A stretch of 64,000 nt of DNA from Apiotrichum sp. Y4204 (taxonomy: Eukaryota; Basidiomycota; Tremellomycetes; Trichosporonales; Trichosporonaceae): positions 1 to 64,000 of the forward strand of contig JAMYHL010000116.1 in assembly GCA_025531455.1 (NCBI GenBank), read 5' to 3'. The notes under the pieces are model-generated. The model was not told the origin of the DNA. It saw only the letters and a list, made by a program, of their open reading frames with translations, and did no database searches. Shown here one piece after another: positions 32,447 through 43,198 of this stretch. How positions within the stretch are numbered: the first letter of the stretch is position 1; every line of letters begins with the position of its first letter. The position numbers were made by a program, and so were the translations under genes.

Positions 32447-34452
32447 CTATAGGCCCTGGATTTGTACGGCCTGCGAGCTGGCCATCTCGGCCATCCACTG
32501 CTCGAGCGGCACGCCCTCCTGGGTGACGCGCCAGCCGATGCGGGTCGGGTCCGCGCCCGTCTGCGGGATCATGGGCGGTGCGTCGACAAAAGTCCACTCC
32601 TCACCGTCCTTGACCTCTGTGAGCGTCTTGACCTCGGCCCGCGGCAGCAGGTCGCGTCCCGCGGCGGCCAGGAACTCGCGGATGGGGCGGAGGATCCAGC
32701 GCGACGTGTGGCACTTCTCCTCTGTGCAGCACGACTTGCCAAACAGCGGGCCGTCAAACCATCCCAGATGTCCGCCCGCGCCCGTCACCGCCATCTGGAC
32801 GTGGGATGAAGATGTCACCTCCGGCACAGGGAGCGCGTCACCGTGCACTACCGGGTCGTCGAAGGAGTTGATGCCGAGGAGGGGCCTGATATTAGCAGGA
32901 AGGAAAGAGACGGGAATGTCACACCCAACGGAGCATTTGCAATAGACCCCACTGAGCACTTTTTACTCACACCTTGACATTGTGGATGAGCTTGTTGCTA
33001 CCAGCGTACGCGTAGTACTCATCGGCATCCTTCATCGGCCAGGGGCCAACGGGTCCACCAGCACGGGTGACAAACACCTCGTCGACCTCGCGAAGGCGGA
33101 CCTTGGAGCCCTTTGCGCGGAGCTTCTCCATAATCGGGATAATGTCTTTTACGCGCGAGTCGTCCGCCTCGAAGACCTTAGGGTTCTGTTCGTAGGCGCG
33201 GAAGAAGAGGCGCACCAGGTTCTGGCCCAGGGCGGACGAGTACACGCGCGACGAGAGCCAGCCGTCCTCGAGCGCATGGCTCATGTCCACAATGTTCCAC
33301 GGGCAGGCGAGCACACACCCAGACGAGAGAAGCGAAGTGTCACCCCGCTCGCCGAGGTAGCGCGCCATCACGCTCGCGCCCAGGGAGAAGCCGATACCGT
33401 GCACCGATGACTGCGGGTAGGTGGCGCGCAGGTAGTGCGCGACAGTGTTCACATCCGACGACGCCGCCGCAGAGTACATCTGCGTCGAGGTGATTGGCGA
33501 ACCGCCACATCCTCGGAACTGAGGTCAGTGGGCTTCTCGATATCACATCTACCACGCTCAGTACTCACATTAGCAACCACACCGCGCCCACCAAGTCCAC
33601 CGTCTTCCTTCGGCGCCGCCACCCACGCAAGCACGTTGCGCACATAGCTCTCGTTCGCATTGCCAGTCAGGCCGTGGCACACGAGGACTGTCGGGGCGTC
33701 GGCGGGAAGCTCCTTGTGGTTCGGCGGCGTGATGTCCAATGCAAGTGTGCCGCCATCGGGAACGCGAAGGAGCGTGCTAAGCGTAAGTACAGTCCAAGAG
33801 GCACATGCGAAAACTCACCGGACGTAATCCACCTTGTCGGCCTTGGTGAAGTTGCCTGCGACAATGTAGAATGTCTGGAGGTGGCCACTGCATGTCAGCA
33901 AACTTTTCGAGATGGGACCGGGTAGAGTTGCCGGGCGAAGCATAGATCCACGACGGACGGAGTGGAGAAAAGTTGGAGGCAGCACACTCGAACATCTGTG
34001 CCCGTTGCCACTGCCCCGCTCCATGGCGCAGAGCGCACTCACTTCGGCAGCCACCACGGGGGGGTGTACGTCCCGCTGAGGGAGGGCGTGTTCTTCAAGA
34101 TCCACTGGTCGGTGTTGACGAGCTCTGTGCCCGATGAGGCCGACTTTGCCTTCTCCGTCCCATGGTTCTCGCTCTCGACGGGAGCAAGGCCGAGCGCCTC
34201 GGCCGCGCCGGCGCGGACGGCGACGGAGCCCGCAGCGGTGGGGCGTACGCGCACGATCTGGCGCGCGTAGTGCGCGAGGCCCAGCATGCCCATGAGCGCA
34301 AAGAGGATCTGGGAGGGGAGGGCGAGGATCGAGTCGACGATGCCGTTGGCGAGGTAGAACTTCTTTATCGGCGCCGGGGGCGAGTAAACGACGTGCGGGT
34401 TGTGCTGGTGCGCGTGGCTGCTGTGCCGAGAAAGGAGTGCTGGTCGTGTCAT
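32447..34452 (-). CDS. Alpha/beta hydrolase of the AB_hydrolase_4 (Eht1/EMB8) family
   Basis: Five exons, 34452-34043, 33887-33819, 33776-33569, 33518-32971 and 32885-32447, encode 557 residues. A membrane segment, ILALPSQILFALMGMLGL, lies near residues 40-60. The family signature spans the first splice: WWLPNGHLQTFYIVAGN. The oxyanion region is VLVCHGLTGNANESYVRN, the nucleophile elbow is GIGFSLGASVMARYLG with Ser in GFSLG, the acid is in LLGINSFDDPVV, and the catalytic His is in GAGGHLGWFDG, so the triad is complete. Yeast relatives (Eht1, Eeb1, YMR210W) make and break medium-chain esters or act as monoacylglycerol lipases. A membrane-anchored lipid esterase or acyltransferase is the likely role. 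The substrate is not determined. Confidence 0.93.
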
Positions 34453-35082
34453 GGAGATGGATGGAGTACAAGACAGAGTAGAGATGAGGTGAGATGAAGA
34501 TGGGAGGGAAGAGCCGGCTATTATACAACCTAGAAAACACTGGTGGATTATCGAGATGCAAGATTTCCGACTTCTGGACTTTCTGATCCACTACTCCTCT
34601 TCCCGTTGTCGTCATCGTCTTGTCGCCGCTGCCGGATCCCTCGGATCCCTCAGAGCGTCACCGGCCTCGGAACTGGCGTAGGTCCTCTCGGCGTGAAAAT
34701 TCATGCTTGGCCGTCGCGTCACGGGCGCCCGATAACGTCATCAAAGCTGCTTGCGCAGGGAACAGCGGGCGGAGTATCCTCGGATTAATCCAACATTCAT
34801 ACCACACCTCCACCCTCTTCGCGAGAGCTCCACACGACAACCACGCTTAGCGGCTCTCCTTGTCTTGCACATCTTGGGTGTCCTGGATGTCTTGGACTGA
34901 GGAGGTGTCTGCGGCCGAAGGAAGATGAGAAATCAGTGCCGCATTCGAGGCAGGTGACAGTCGGGAATCGAGGAATAGGAGACGAGAAACAACAGGCAAT
35001 CACTGAAATCACCAGAATTTCTAGGCAATACGCGATACATTCTTGGACACTTTGACGCTACACAGAGGTGAACAAAGAGATT
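34453..35082. other. Intergenic spacer
   Basis: 630 bp between the hydrolase start and the end of the small secreted-protein gene. No feature is seen. Confidence 0.5.
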
Positions 35083-36034
35083 TTAATTCTTGGGAACCAT
35101 CTCCTCCGGCCAGTCGCTAGGCTTGATGGCCTCACAGCCGTTCATAAAGCTCGCGATGCGCAAGGGGATGCCAGCGCCGATGAGAAGGAGACCGCCACCG
35201 GTGCCGACACCAGGGATCTTGGACGCGACTGTGGCGATATTATCGGTGACATAGCGGACCTTGTTCATTACCTCGCAGCCTGCGACGTTGTGGGCGCTCC
35301 GGAAGCTCAGCGAGATGGTCAGCGCCGAGCCCCACTTTGTGTACTGCCTGTAGTCGATCTGGCGCGGCACAGAGTATTGGAAGTTGGGCGTCCACACCTC
35401 GGTGCCGTACGGCGGCTCATAGTGCATCGTGTCCGTCTGGTGGACCATTATGAGTTCGTGCACCATCCCGATGATGGCCTCGGTGGCCTGCTTCCACAGA
35501 ACGGTTGCGTCGTCGCCTGCTGTGAGATGGGGAGGATAACAAAGAGGGAGTCCGGCTCCCTGATGAAAGTCAAGTTCCTCTCAGCCTCCACTACTCACCA
35601 GCCTCGGCCTTGTTCGTCATGTCGTTGACCTTGACACAGGCGTCCCAGTCGTACGCGCTGTTGGGGTCATCCTTCCAGCGCTTGACCTTAATGCAGCGCT
35701 CGGCGCCGTCCTGGTCGGCATGCGCACACTGGTTGTAGATACAGTCGCCGTTAAAGAGGTGGTCTTTCAGAATGTCCTCGGGCTTGACATCGCCAAACAT
35801 GATCTCGTCGCCGTGTACCCAGAAGTACGCGTTCTCCTTGTTCGGCATCGTGTCCTTGACCGTCGGCTTGGCTGGGTCGCACCGTTTACCCGTCGCGTGG
35901 TCGATGCACCCGACGTGCGCGCATCGGTACCCTGCTTCAGTGCACGCCGGATCATCCGACATGTCCACTGGCATGCGCTGGGGCATAGCGGAGACGACAG
36001 CCAGGAGGGCGAGCACAGAGAGCGTGGCGCGCAT
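35083..36034 (-). CDS. Small secreted Cys-rich protein, unknown
   Basis: Two exons, 36034-35599 and 35519-35083, encode 290 residues. The N-terminus MRATLSVLALLAVVSAMPQ is a strong signal peptide with a likely cleavage after SA. The first 140 residues carry at least eight cysteines (CTEAGYRCAHVGC, KRCDP, DCIYNQC, RCIKVKRW, DACVKVN), suggesting disulfide-stabilised folding outside the cell. The second half has two lone cysteines and a hydrophobic Gly-rich segment, GVGTGGGLLLIGAGIPLRI, that might insert in a membrane. No family is recognised. The acceptor is a CAGCAG doublet, so products with and without one alanine are possible. A TATATAT element lies 110 bp upstream of the ATG. Confidence 0.8.
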
Positions 36035-36143
36035 GGTGGGAGGGTGCTGTAGAGTGGGGCAGATGAGAGAGAGGAGGGGTTCTGCAGACCTATGCCTGTT
36101 TGAGGTCTCTGCGAGACGGGAGAAGAGACAGCAAGCGGTAGCC

Positions 36144-36150
36144 TATATAT
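36144..36150 (-). promoter_or_regulatory. TATA element of the small secreted-protein gene
   Basis: ATATATA read on the minus strand, about 110 bp before the ATG at 36034, in otherwise GC-rich sequence. Confidence 0.45.
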
Positions 36151-37176
36151 CTTGCAAGTTGAGCATCCTCGAGTCAAGCACACTGCGGAAGTGGAAGAGG
36201 TTGTCAGCTCTGGGTGAGTGGTGGTATAAGTTCCCAGAACTAGAGATGCTGTGCAGATCCACCGAGCTCAAGAACCTGCCAAGTAACCATCCCGGTGCTG
36301 TTGTCCCCGCACTCACAGACGTCTAGGATTATGTGTGCACACTGAGATCAGAGGTCAGACAAAGTGGCCGAGGTTAGTGATCAGTGAAGAACGCGGGTCT
36401 GAGTTAATTCACAGAATGGCAATGGCATCTCTTTTCCAGGCACTGTGCCGTTTTCCTGGGTCACAAACGGGGGAACATGTATGTACCTACAGTACAAACT
36501 CGTTGAGGTCATGATGGCATGCTGTGCACTAGATCGCGTTTGAGGTCCGTTCGGTGCTCGATGCTCGGCGCCGAGGCATGTTGCGCTACCGACTGAGGCC
36601 ACATCCGTTCCCAGATACTGGTACCTGAGCTGCCAAGCAAACAAGTCTTGCTACAAGTCTGACTGCGAAACACGACGACGGCAAGCACAGTTGTACGTCT
36701 TTCATCGCCACACCATCGGCTCATGCCCTGCCCATCTCGGAGCGTCGCCAGGGCTGGGTACTGCTCCGAATATGGCGGTAGCTGACAGTTATCCACCCGC
36801 CACCCCAGATCTGAGGTGGTGGATACCTCGATCGCGTCGACCAGGGGTGCTACTTGGTTCTCGGTCGGGGACTTTGTATTCTTGGCCCTCGTCATTCGCG
36901 CCCTTGTATCTCATTCCAGATGGGTAACACAGCGGATATGCGTCAGAGGTGTGGCAAACGTCGGTGACACCGTCCGTCTCCCCTGTGGGCCTCTGCGTCT
37001 GTTGGCAAGTCGTCGTCGAGTGATAAGACGACGATGGGGCGTACCGCAAAGTCATTCCTCGTCTGCCGATCCATCACTGCAATCCAGTCTAGCCCAGGCA
37101 CCGAAGATCAAGATGATCAGGTCAGGGGAGACGCTGATCCCCCTACACTAAAGAGCCTGATCGGGTGATCCCCCTT

Positions 37177-37206
37177 GCGCCCCTGCGCCCCTGCGCCCCT
37201 GCGCCC
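37177..37206. repeat. GCGCCCCT tandem repeat, 3.75 copies
   Basis: Three perfect copies of the 8-mer followed by GCGCCC. It lies in the intergenic region and has no obvious role. Confidence 0.9.
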
Positions 37207-37437
37207 ACGCTAATGTCCCATTCCTTCTGGTCTGGTCGTCTACTGATCAGTGCGCCCGGCGATCAGTACAGTCAAGTCCAGTCAGCTCCACTTCCCACGA
37301 CCCGAAGCCTCGACGACCGAGCCGACAGCGGTGGGCACTACAATATCATGATGTACATCAGGTAGTATTATGCAGGCGGTATCGGTCGTCGCATCGTAGA
37401 GGTCGTCCTAAGGTAGTGCCGGGTCGTTCCTTTTGAG

Positions 37438-38667
37438 CTACTTGCGTATCACCCACGCGTCGAGTGTGTTCTGTGCTGGCTTAGCGGCAGCGCGGGCAGC
37501 GGCGGCGTCCGCGGCGCGTTCTCGAGCTTGCTGGCCGGGGTCGGCAGGTTTGGTGGCGTTGGCAAGGCGCTCGCCTCGCTCGCGGTCTCGGAAGCCGACA
37601 GATGAACTGTCGCGGCGCTGTTCCTTCTGCTCCCTCCGGTCCCTGTCTCGCCTGTCCGCATCCCTCCGCTCCCCACCACGCCTCTCTCCATCGCGCCTCT
37701 CTCCATCGCGCCTCTCTCCATCGCGCCTCTCTCCATCGCGCCTCTTCCCATCACGCCTCTCCTCATTCCTGCGCGCTGCCGCTGTTGCACGCACGCCTCC
37801 GGGGTCGATGTGCTGGGTTTGCCCGTCGGGTGTGGCGGGGAAAGCATCCTCAAATGCGCGCAGCGTGCTCCCCGACGCACTTGTGTCGTATACTGCAAAC
37901 ACGACTTTGGCAAACTTGCCACTGAACGGCCCAGAGAGTAGCGTCGCAAAGACGTGCGCGACGTCGGCCGGAGAGTTGCGGAACACACCGCACCCCCATG
38001 CGCCGAGAACGAGGTAGCGCGCGCCATGTTGTACCGCCAGCGCTAGGATGCGCGCAGCGCGCTCGCGCAACAAGCCAGAAACCTGAGGCAGTGCTGCAGG
38101 GTTGTTCTTCGCGAGGGCTCCGGCATTTGGCGCCGCGGCGGTGATGAAGCTTGCGAGGTACGGGGCTCGGAGAAGGGCGCCAGCCGGGTCACGAAAGGTG
38201 GGGACGTTCGGCGTCCACACTAGCCGATGCGAGTATCGCGCGTCGCGGTGCGACTTGTGCCAGTCGTAAAAGTCCTGTGCGCGTATGAGCGAGGTGTACA
38301 ACGCCGAGGCGCGGCACAGGTCCTCCTCTTGCGCGGTGGCGCCAGTCAGGTATCCGCCGCCGGGCTTGGTCGCCGACGCGTAGTTGAGGACGGTGGGGTG
38401 GTGCCCCTCGGCGTGCAGGCGCGCGGCGGCCGCGGTGGAGGTTTCCGGCGTGACCTCAATAATCGTGCGCGTTGGGGAGGGTGGGAGTTGGTACGCGAGG
38501 GTGAGGAAGCGCGCCGTGTCGTCTGGTGTGTAGCTCGCCACGTCGCGTGTTGCGGCGGAGACCAAGCCGCGCAGGTCGACGCGCGTCCCCGCAACAACGT
38601 AAGACCCCGCGGCTATCAGGTCCTCGTTCTCCTTGCTCAGTGCTGCTTTGGCGTTGCGGTTCGACAT
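37438..38667 (-). CDS. Bacterial-type poly(ADP-ribose) glycohydrolase (TIGR02452 family)
   Basis: A single exon of 409 codons, the only long intronless gene in the window. The macrodomain carries the bacterial-PARG signature GGG-X7-QEE: N95 in LNYASATKPGGG, GGG at 103-105 and QEE at 113-115, followed by DLCRASALY. Later motifs VLGAWGCGVFRN and FAKVVFAVYD complete the fold. The enzyme should remove poly(ADP-ribose) or ADP-ribose from proteins. Residues from about 290 form a disordered tail with four perfect ERRDG repeats and a charged RDRDRREQKE run. The chain ends in QNTLDAWVIRK, close to a PCNA-binding PIP box (Q-x-x-L-x-x-aromatic) but with W-V at the aromatic positions. Absence of introns may reflect horizontal origin or retroposition; that is inference. 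Confidence 0.92.
   Translation of the reverse strand: MSNRNAKAALSKENEDLIAAGSYVVAGTRVDLRGLVSAATRDVASYTPDDTARFLTLAYQLPPSPTRTIIEVTPETSTAAAARLHAEGHHPTVLNYASATKPGGGYLTGATAQEEDLCRASALYTSLIRAQDFYDWHKSHRDARYSHRLVWTPNVPTFRDPAGALLRAPYLASFITAAAPNAGALAKNNPAALPQVSGLLRERAARILALAVQHGARYLVLGAWGCGVFRNSPADVAHVFATLLSGPFSGKFAKVVFAVYDTSASGSTLRAFEDAFPATPDGQTQHIDPGGVRATAAARRNEERRDGKRRDGERRDGERRDGERRDGERRGGERRDADRRDRDRREQKEQRRDSSSVGFRDRERGERLANATKPADPGQQARERAADAAAARAAAKPAQNTLDAWVIRK
37681..37740 (-). repeat. 15-bp coding minisatellite, four perfect copies
   Basis: Unit CCTCTCTCCATCGCG on the plus strand, encoding ERRDG on the minus strand, repeated four times without mismatch and flanked by degenerate copies. Perfect identity at third positions means recent expansion or ongoing copy-number change. 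Confidence 0.95.
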
Positions 38668-39132
38668 CGTGGTGTGAAGGGGGAAGGGAAGATGGGGAAG
38701 TAGAGGTTTGGCTGCGCCGTCAAGTCGTGCAGAGAATAGCTAGGGGTTGGTGTTTTCTACTTTGCCGCCATGCCTCGACGCGTTGGTGTTCTCAAACGTG
38801 TTCGAGTCGACTCAGACTTAGACAACAGCGAGGCTGTGTGAGGTGGCAGATGCGGATGTGAGACAACAAAGAATCAGAGTTATCAGAGCAGTGCAGTCGA
38901 ATGTTGTTGACAGAACCGACAGCCGGCGGTTTCGGATCCGGGCGTGTGGGTTGAGTTCCTGTGTGCCGAGGTGCGCCAGGTGGCAAAAGACAGCCGCGGG
39001 TCAAGCTTCATCGCCATTGACATTTGCTCTCTTCATCACTTCCAACGGGCCACCGAATGCTGTGTCCTCAAACTGTGCTCAATCTGCACGACCCATCTGA
39101 GTCAACCCGCAGCAAAGAATCATGTGCATCGT
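38668..39132. other. Spacer between PARG and the ABHD11-like gene
   Basis: 465 bp holding the PARG promoter and the 3' end of the ABHD11-like gene. No TATA or other element stands out. Confidence 0.45.
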
Positions 39133-40656
39133 CTAATCCAGTAGCTCAACGTCTCCCTCGCTTCTCCCTCGTTTACGGTCAAACTTGACCTCAACGCCCC
39201 TGATAAACTCGACAATCGCATCGCCCGTCTCCTGCGGCTTCTCGGCATGCACCCAGTGACCAGCGTCGAGGGTCACGAGCTCCATGTTGGGGAAGAACGC
39301 ACGGCACGCCGGGAGGTTGTCGTCGCGGACGTAGTCGGCGTTCGCGCCGCGGATGAACAGGGTGGGACCGAGCCACTGCGGCGAGAGCGGCGTCACTGGC
39401 GGAGGGGGCGTGTATGGGAACTCGCCGAGATGGGGGATTGCACGGTGGAGAATGTCGAGGGGGACGCGGAAGCCGAGGACTTTGTCGCCGGCCGCGTTCG
39501 TCGTCGTCACCGCGTTTGTGAGCAGAAACTGGCGGGTGGAGAGGAGCTGGGGTTAGTCAGGCGGCGAAGCACCGCAGCGCGACACACATGCATCGACAGT
39601 GATCTCGCGAGACTTACCGGCTCATACTTTTCCAGGATCTCATCCGCCTCCTGCCGCGTCTGCACGCCCGCGGCAGCTATCTCCTTCATACCTTGCGCGT
39701 AATCCGTGTATCTGAGGTCAGAGTGGGAGAAGACGGTACGGGAGTGGAAGAATGGGTGATTGGGAGTGCAGCGCGGCTTGTGCCGTCGTTGATGGGCCCA
39801 GTACTGCTGTCGCGCCCTTACTCACTGCGGCTCGATGGGTTCAATGCGCGGGCTCATGTCGACGGGAACGAGGCTCGCGAGGCGGCCGTTAAGGTCCGCG
39901 TTGAGCGCAAGTGCCATGACGGCTTTTCCGCCCCTGTGGTCAGTATCCAACCCACAGTCGCAACCCACATGCTGTGCCCGACAAGGTGCACCTTCTCCAT
40001 GCCCTGCCGGCGGAAGAGGTATGCTAGGTCGGTCGCCATCGCGACGGACGTGTGTGGCTCGGCGTGCGGTGACAGACCATGATTGCGCAGGTCCTGGCGT
40101 GAGCTGAGGAACGGGGACAACTACTCACGACAGTGTACACACGCATACCGAGCTCCTTTGAGAAGCGGCGCGCGAGCGTGCGCCAGTTTTGCTTTGAGCC
40201 GCTGTGGGATCAGTACGCATGCATGCAAATTGGTTGGATAGTCGATGGCAGGTCGGCCATCGTGGATGTTCATTGTTTCTCTTGTTCCTCCACAATCTCC
40301 GGCGCGAGACGCCACAAAGATAAAAAGGAAGAAGAAAAATCTTATCATATTTGGTCCGCACATTCTCGCCATCCCAGCAGAATCACTCACAACAGACCAT
40401 GGCACACGACGAGGTTCTCGCCGGGTCGCTTGTCCTCGGACGGCTCGATAACGTCGAACGCGAGGTAAACCGGCGCCGTTGGCGGCTCGTTCATGCCCCA
40501 GTTGGCATGCGTGAAGATGGTGCGGTAAGATGACCGAGGTAGTGGGGCGGTGGTAGCAAATAGGCTGGGTTTGGCCGCCGAAACGACAGCCGGTGCCAGA
40601 GCCATGCTGCTCCGCGACGCGTTGGCAGCCGTCCGCCGGGCGATGTTCCTGAGCAT
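39133..40656 (-). CDS. Mitochondrial alpha/beta hydrolase, ABHD11-like
   Basis: Six exons, 40656-40391, 40201-40129, 40093-39969, 39933-39826, 39711-39618 and 39546-39133, encode 359 residues. The N-terminus (MLRNIARRTAANASRSSM and onward) is Arg/Ser/Ala-rich without acids, a typical mitochondrial presequence. After splicing the hydrolase core reads VCHGLFGSKQNWRTLARRF, VYTVDLRNHGLSPH, VHLVGHSMGGKAVMALAL with nucleophile Ser in GHSMGG, VDMSPRIEP, LFIRGANADYV and LDAGHWVHAEKP with the catalytic His. Human ABHD11 protects lipoylated 2-oxoglutarate dehydrogenase, and the yeast relative Imo32 is a matrix protein; a similar matrix role is expected. The start lies 340 bp from that of the divergent Zn2Cys6 gene. 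Confidence 0.93.
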
Positions 40657-40996
40657 TGTGATGATGGAGAGGACGACAGTCTGGTGGATGCGGTGACTAA
40701 CAACAACAACAACTTTTGTCGTTGCCGATGTCGACGTCGTCGTCGTTGCCGTGATGCCCGATAAGTGTTGGGGGATGGATGACCGATTTCGGCCCAGTCC
40801 GACGGTGCGGAGTATAGTAGTTCCGCCCCACCTTATGTCTTTCTTGTCCGTTTGCCATCCCATTCCCCATTCCCATTCCCAGCTCTCGATCCACTTTGCG
40901 TTAGAGCGCACTTGCATCCATCTCAGTCTGCTTTATTATTCTTATCTCACTCCTCTGTGTTTCTCTTATCCACCCCTTCCCGTGCATCTCCTTCAA
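40657..40996. promoter_or_regulatory. Bidirectional promoter region
   Basis: 340 bp between the divergent ATGs of the ABHD11-like gene (-) and the Zn2Cys6 gene (+). It contains AACAACAACAAC near 40695 and pyrimidine-rich leaders at both ends. No TATA box is seen. Confidence 0.5.
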
Positions 40997-42947
40997 ATGG
41001 CGACATCCTCGGGACCCGCAAAGGCAGGCGGAACGGCGAGCCAGCGCGCCTGCCTGCGCTGCATTGCCAAAAAGCGACGGGTGAGTGTCTACGCGCCATA
41101 ATGGCACAGAGTTTCTCGAACAGAGCACGTAGAACGGCACCCGAAATATCACTCCAGTGAAGAACTCCTGCTCACCACAGTGCGACCATGAGCGGCCAGT
41201 GTGCGGATCCTGCAACAAGCTGAAGGTGTCGTGCGAGTATCCTCCGCCACAGAGCAGACGGTGAGTAGCGCGCGGCACGTGCTGAGCCTCAACGTGGTTG
41301 GGCTGGACGATACAGTCTACAAGCTGGAGGTCTGCAACTCTTGCTAGGAAGGGTGAGCGGCGCTACTGGACAAATCGATGTCGCGGCAGCATCCTCGGAG
41401 TATCAATCCACTTGCCCTCCTTGTCCATCGTGCCCCGTAGCGGAGTTCGGTCCTGCCCGTCAATACCCCGACCGAAACGTCCCTCCTCTCGCTATTGTAA
41501 TCTTTTCTTAGAGCTGACCCCCAGCGGCCCCGTCCCCGGTCTCTCGAAGCGCGCCGAGTGGCGTGTCCAGCAGTGCGAGAACGCGCTCTGGTACCTCATC
41601 AACCTCCCAGGCGTCGCGGGGGCAGTTCAGCGCGCGGTCGCCGCCGGCGCCACCGGGCCCCTGAACGGCGTGTCCAGCGGTAGCAATACCCACCAGAATG
41701 GGACGGGTGCATCGACGCGTGCCGGAAGCGCAGAAGATGGCGAGGTTGTGAGTCCACCATCTGTCACATGGATGTCGTCCACGTCTTGGGTGGCGGGCAG
41801 GCCCCCCCGGCCAGGGAGAGCATAACAGCGATGGGTTTGCTGCGGCTCCGCCGACATTCCCTATTCCCATGCTCAGCACCGCATCCCGCAGCCCAACATT
41901 CATCGCAAGAGAAGCATAACAAGCTAACCGCCAGACCTTTGCCACCGCGCCAACGTCCACGCTCGACCGCGAATCACGGGCCGAGTGGTGGAGCTCCCAC
42001 CGTCTCGATGCGCCTGCCGACATCCTCGAGTTCCAGCGTGCATGCCGTACGCTCTCTGGTGATGATGGACCTGATAATGGTAGGTCCCCTTGGCGCGGTG
42101 TGAAGATCGCTGCTGGCGGCACTGACACACAGTCGACGATAGGCCGCTTGCCTCCCTTCCCCTCCCGACTGAGGCACCCGAGCCTCGCTCTGCTATGTCT
42201 ACCGCTGCGGCGGCCCCTGGTGCCGGCGTCACGTCTGTTCCGCCCCCCACGTCCAGCAGCACGCCGACTGGCCCCACGTCCATCCCGCCTGGCGTCCCCC
42301 CGGCGCAGATCTACACGCCCGCGTCGGGCTCGCTCCGCAACTCGATGGGTCCCTCGCTCTGGCAGCTGGTGACGGCCGCCATCCCGGACGCTGACAACGC
42401 GGGATTCACGCGCGAGTTACTGGAGCTGCGTGCACGACGCGAGCGCGCTGTGGCGATGGCTGGCGAAAGTGATCTCGGGCCGCGCGACGATATCGAACGG
42501 GAGCACGAGCGCGAGCTCCAGCATCTGAGACAAATAGAGCGCGACCGGGCGCGCAATACACCGAGACGGGACGAGCGCGACGGCGGCCGACAGGACGAAC
42601 TGCGGGAGGAGGCGCGAGCAGAACTGGCGGTCTTTGAACGGGAGATGGCGCGCGAGGCTGCCGAGGAGCGAGAGTATGAGGAGCGCCGCGCTCGGGAACG
42701 GGAGCAGCGTCGCGCGCGCGATGCCTCTATGTCTGAGAGTCGGCCGTCCTCGGCAGCACCGGCTGAGAAGCGCCCCTCTGACGCTGAAGAGGATCGCGAG
42801 CGTTTCTCCGAACTGGGACTGCCGCTTGGCGGCGTGCTCCCGAATGAGCACCTCGCGTGGACATATGGCGCTAGCGGCGTAGGCGGCATGAGCGGTGTCG
42901 GCGGTGCGGGCGGAAAGCGCCGCCGGCTTGAGGATATGTTCTGGTGA
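40997..42947 (+). CDS. Zn2Cys6 fungal transcription factor
   Basis: Best model: 40997-41080, 41181-41260, 41316-41352, 41514-41747, 41935-42079 and 42133-42947, 464 residues in frame. The first two exons together spell the binuclear zinc cluster CLRCIAKKRRCDHERPVCGS then CNKLKVSC, with C-x2-C-x6-C-x6-C-x2-C-x6-C spacing. Later exons carry helical sequence (WRVQQCENALWYLINLPG), a Pro/Thr-rich linker, and a strongly charged coiled coil (EREHERELQHLRQIERDRAR) before a KRRRLEDMFW end. The third exon is uncertain: it uses a weak GAG acceptor at 41513, because the nearer TTAG acceptor at 41511 breaks the frame. The protein should bind DNA in the nucleus; targets are unknown. Confidence 0.78.
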
Positions 42948-43198
42948 GGAGATGTGAGGTCTGTCGCATACGTGCGAGCACTCCTCTGTAGATGATACCT
43001 ACTGCATGTTACCCGATGCTGATGATGACCGCTGTGATGGACAAAGCGAGGATCTCATGTTTTCTTCACGGTCTAGTTGACAGTCTCCGTCGGTTGACCT
43101 ACAGCTGCTCATCCGCCGTGACCTGCAAACATACATCTGATATCTGATCCTATGCCACTACAACACCTAACCCCAAACTAATCCCCTTCCTCTTTCCT

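Larger units (their letters stand above)
36035..37437. other. Intergenic region with an octamer repeat
   Basis: 1.4 kb, upstream of the secreted-protein gene and downstream of the PARG gene. The only structure found is a short tandem repeat at 37177-37206. Open frames here are short and unconvincing. Confidence 0.5.

Noticed and set aside
36509..36895. Minus-strand open frame of 128 codons
   Set aside because: No start context, splice logic or motif; intergenic chance frame.
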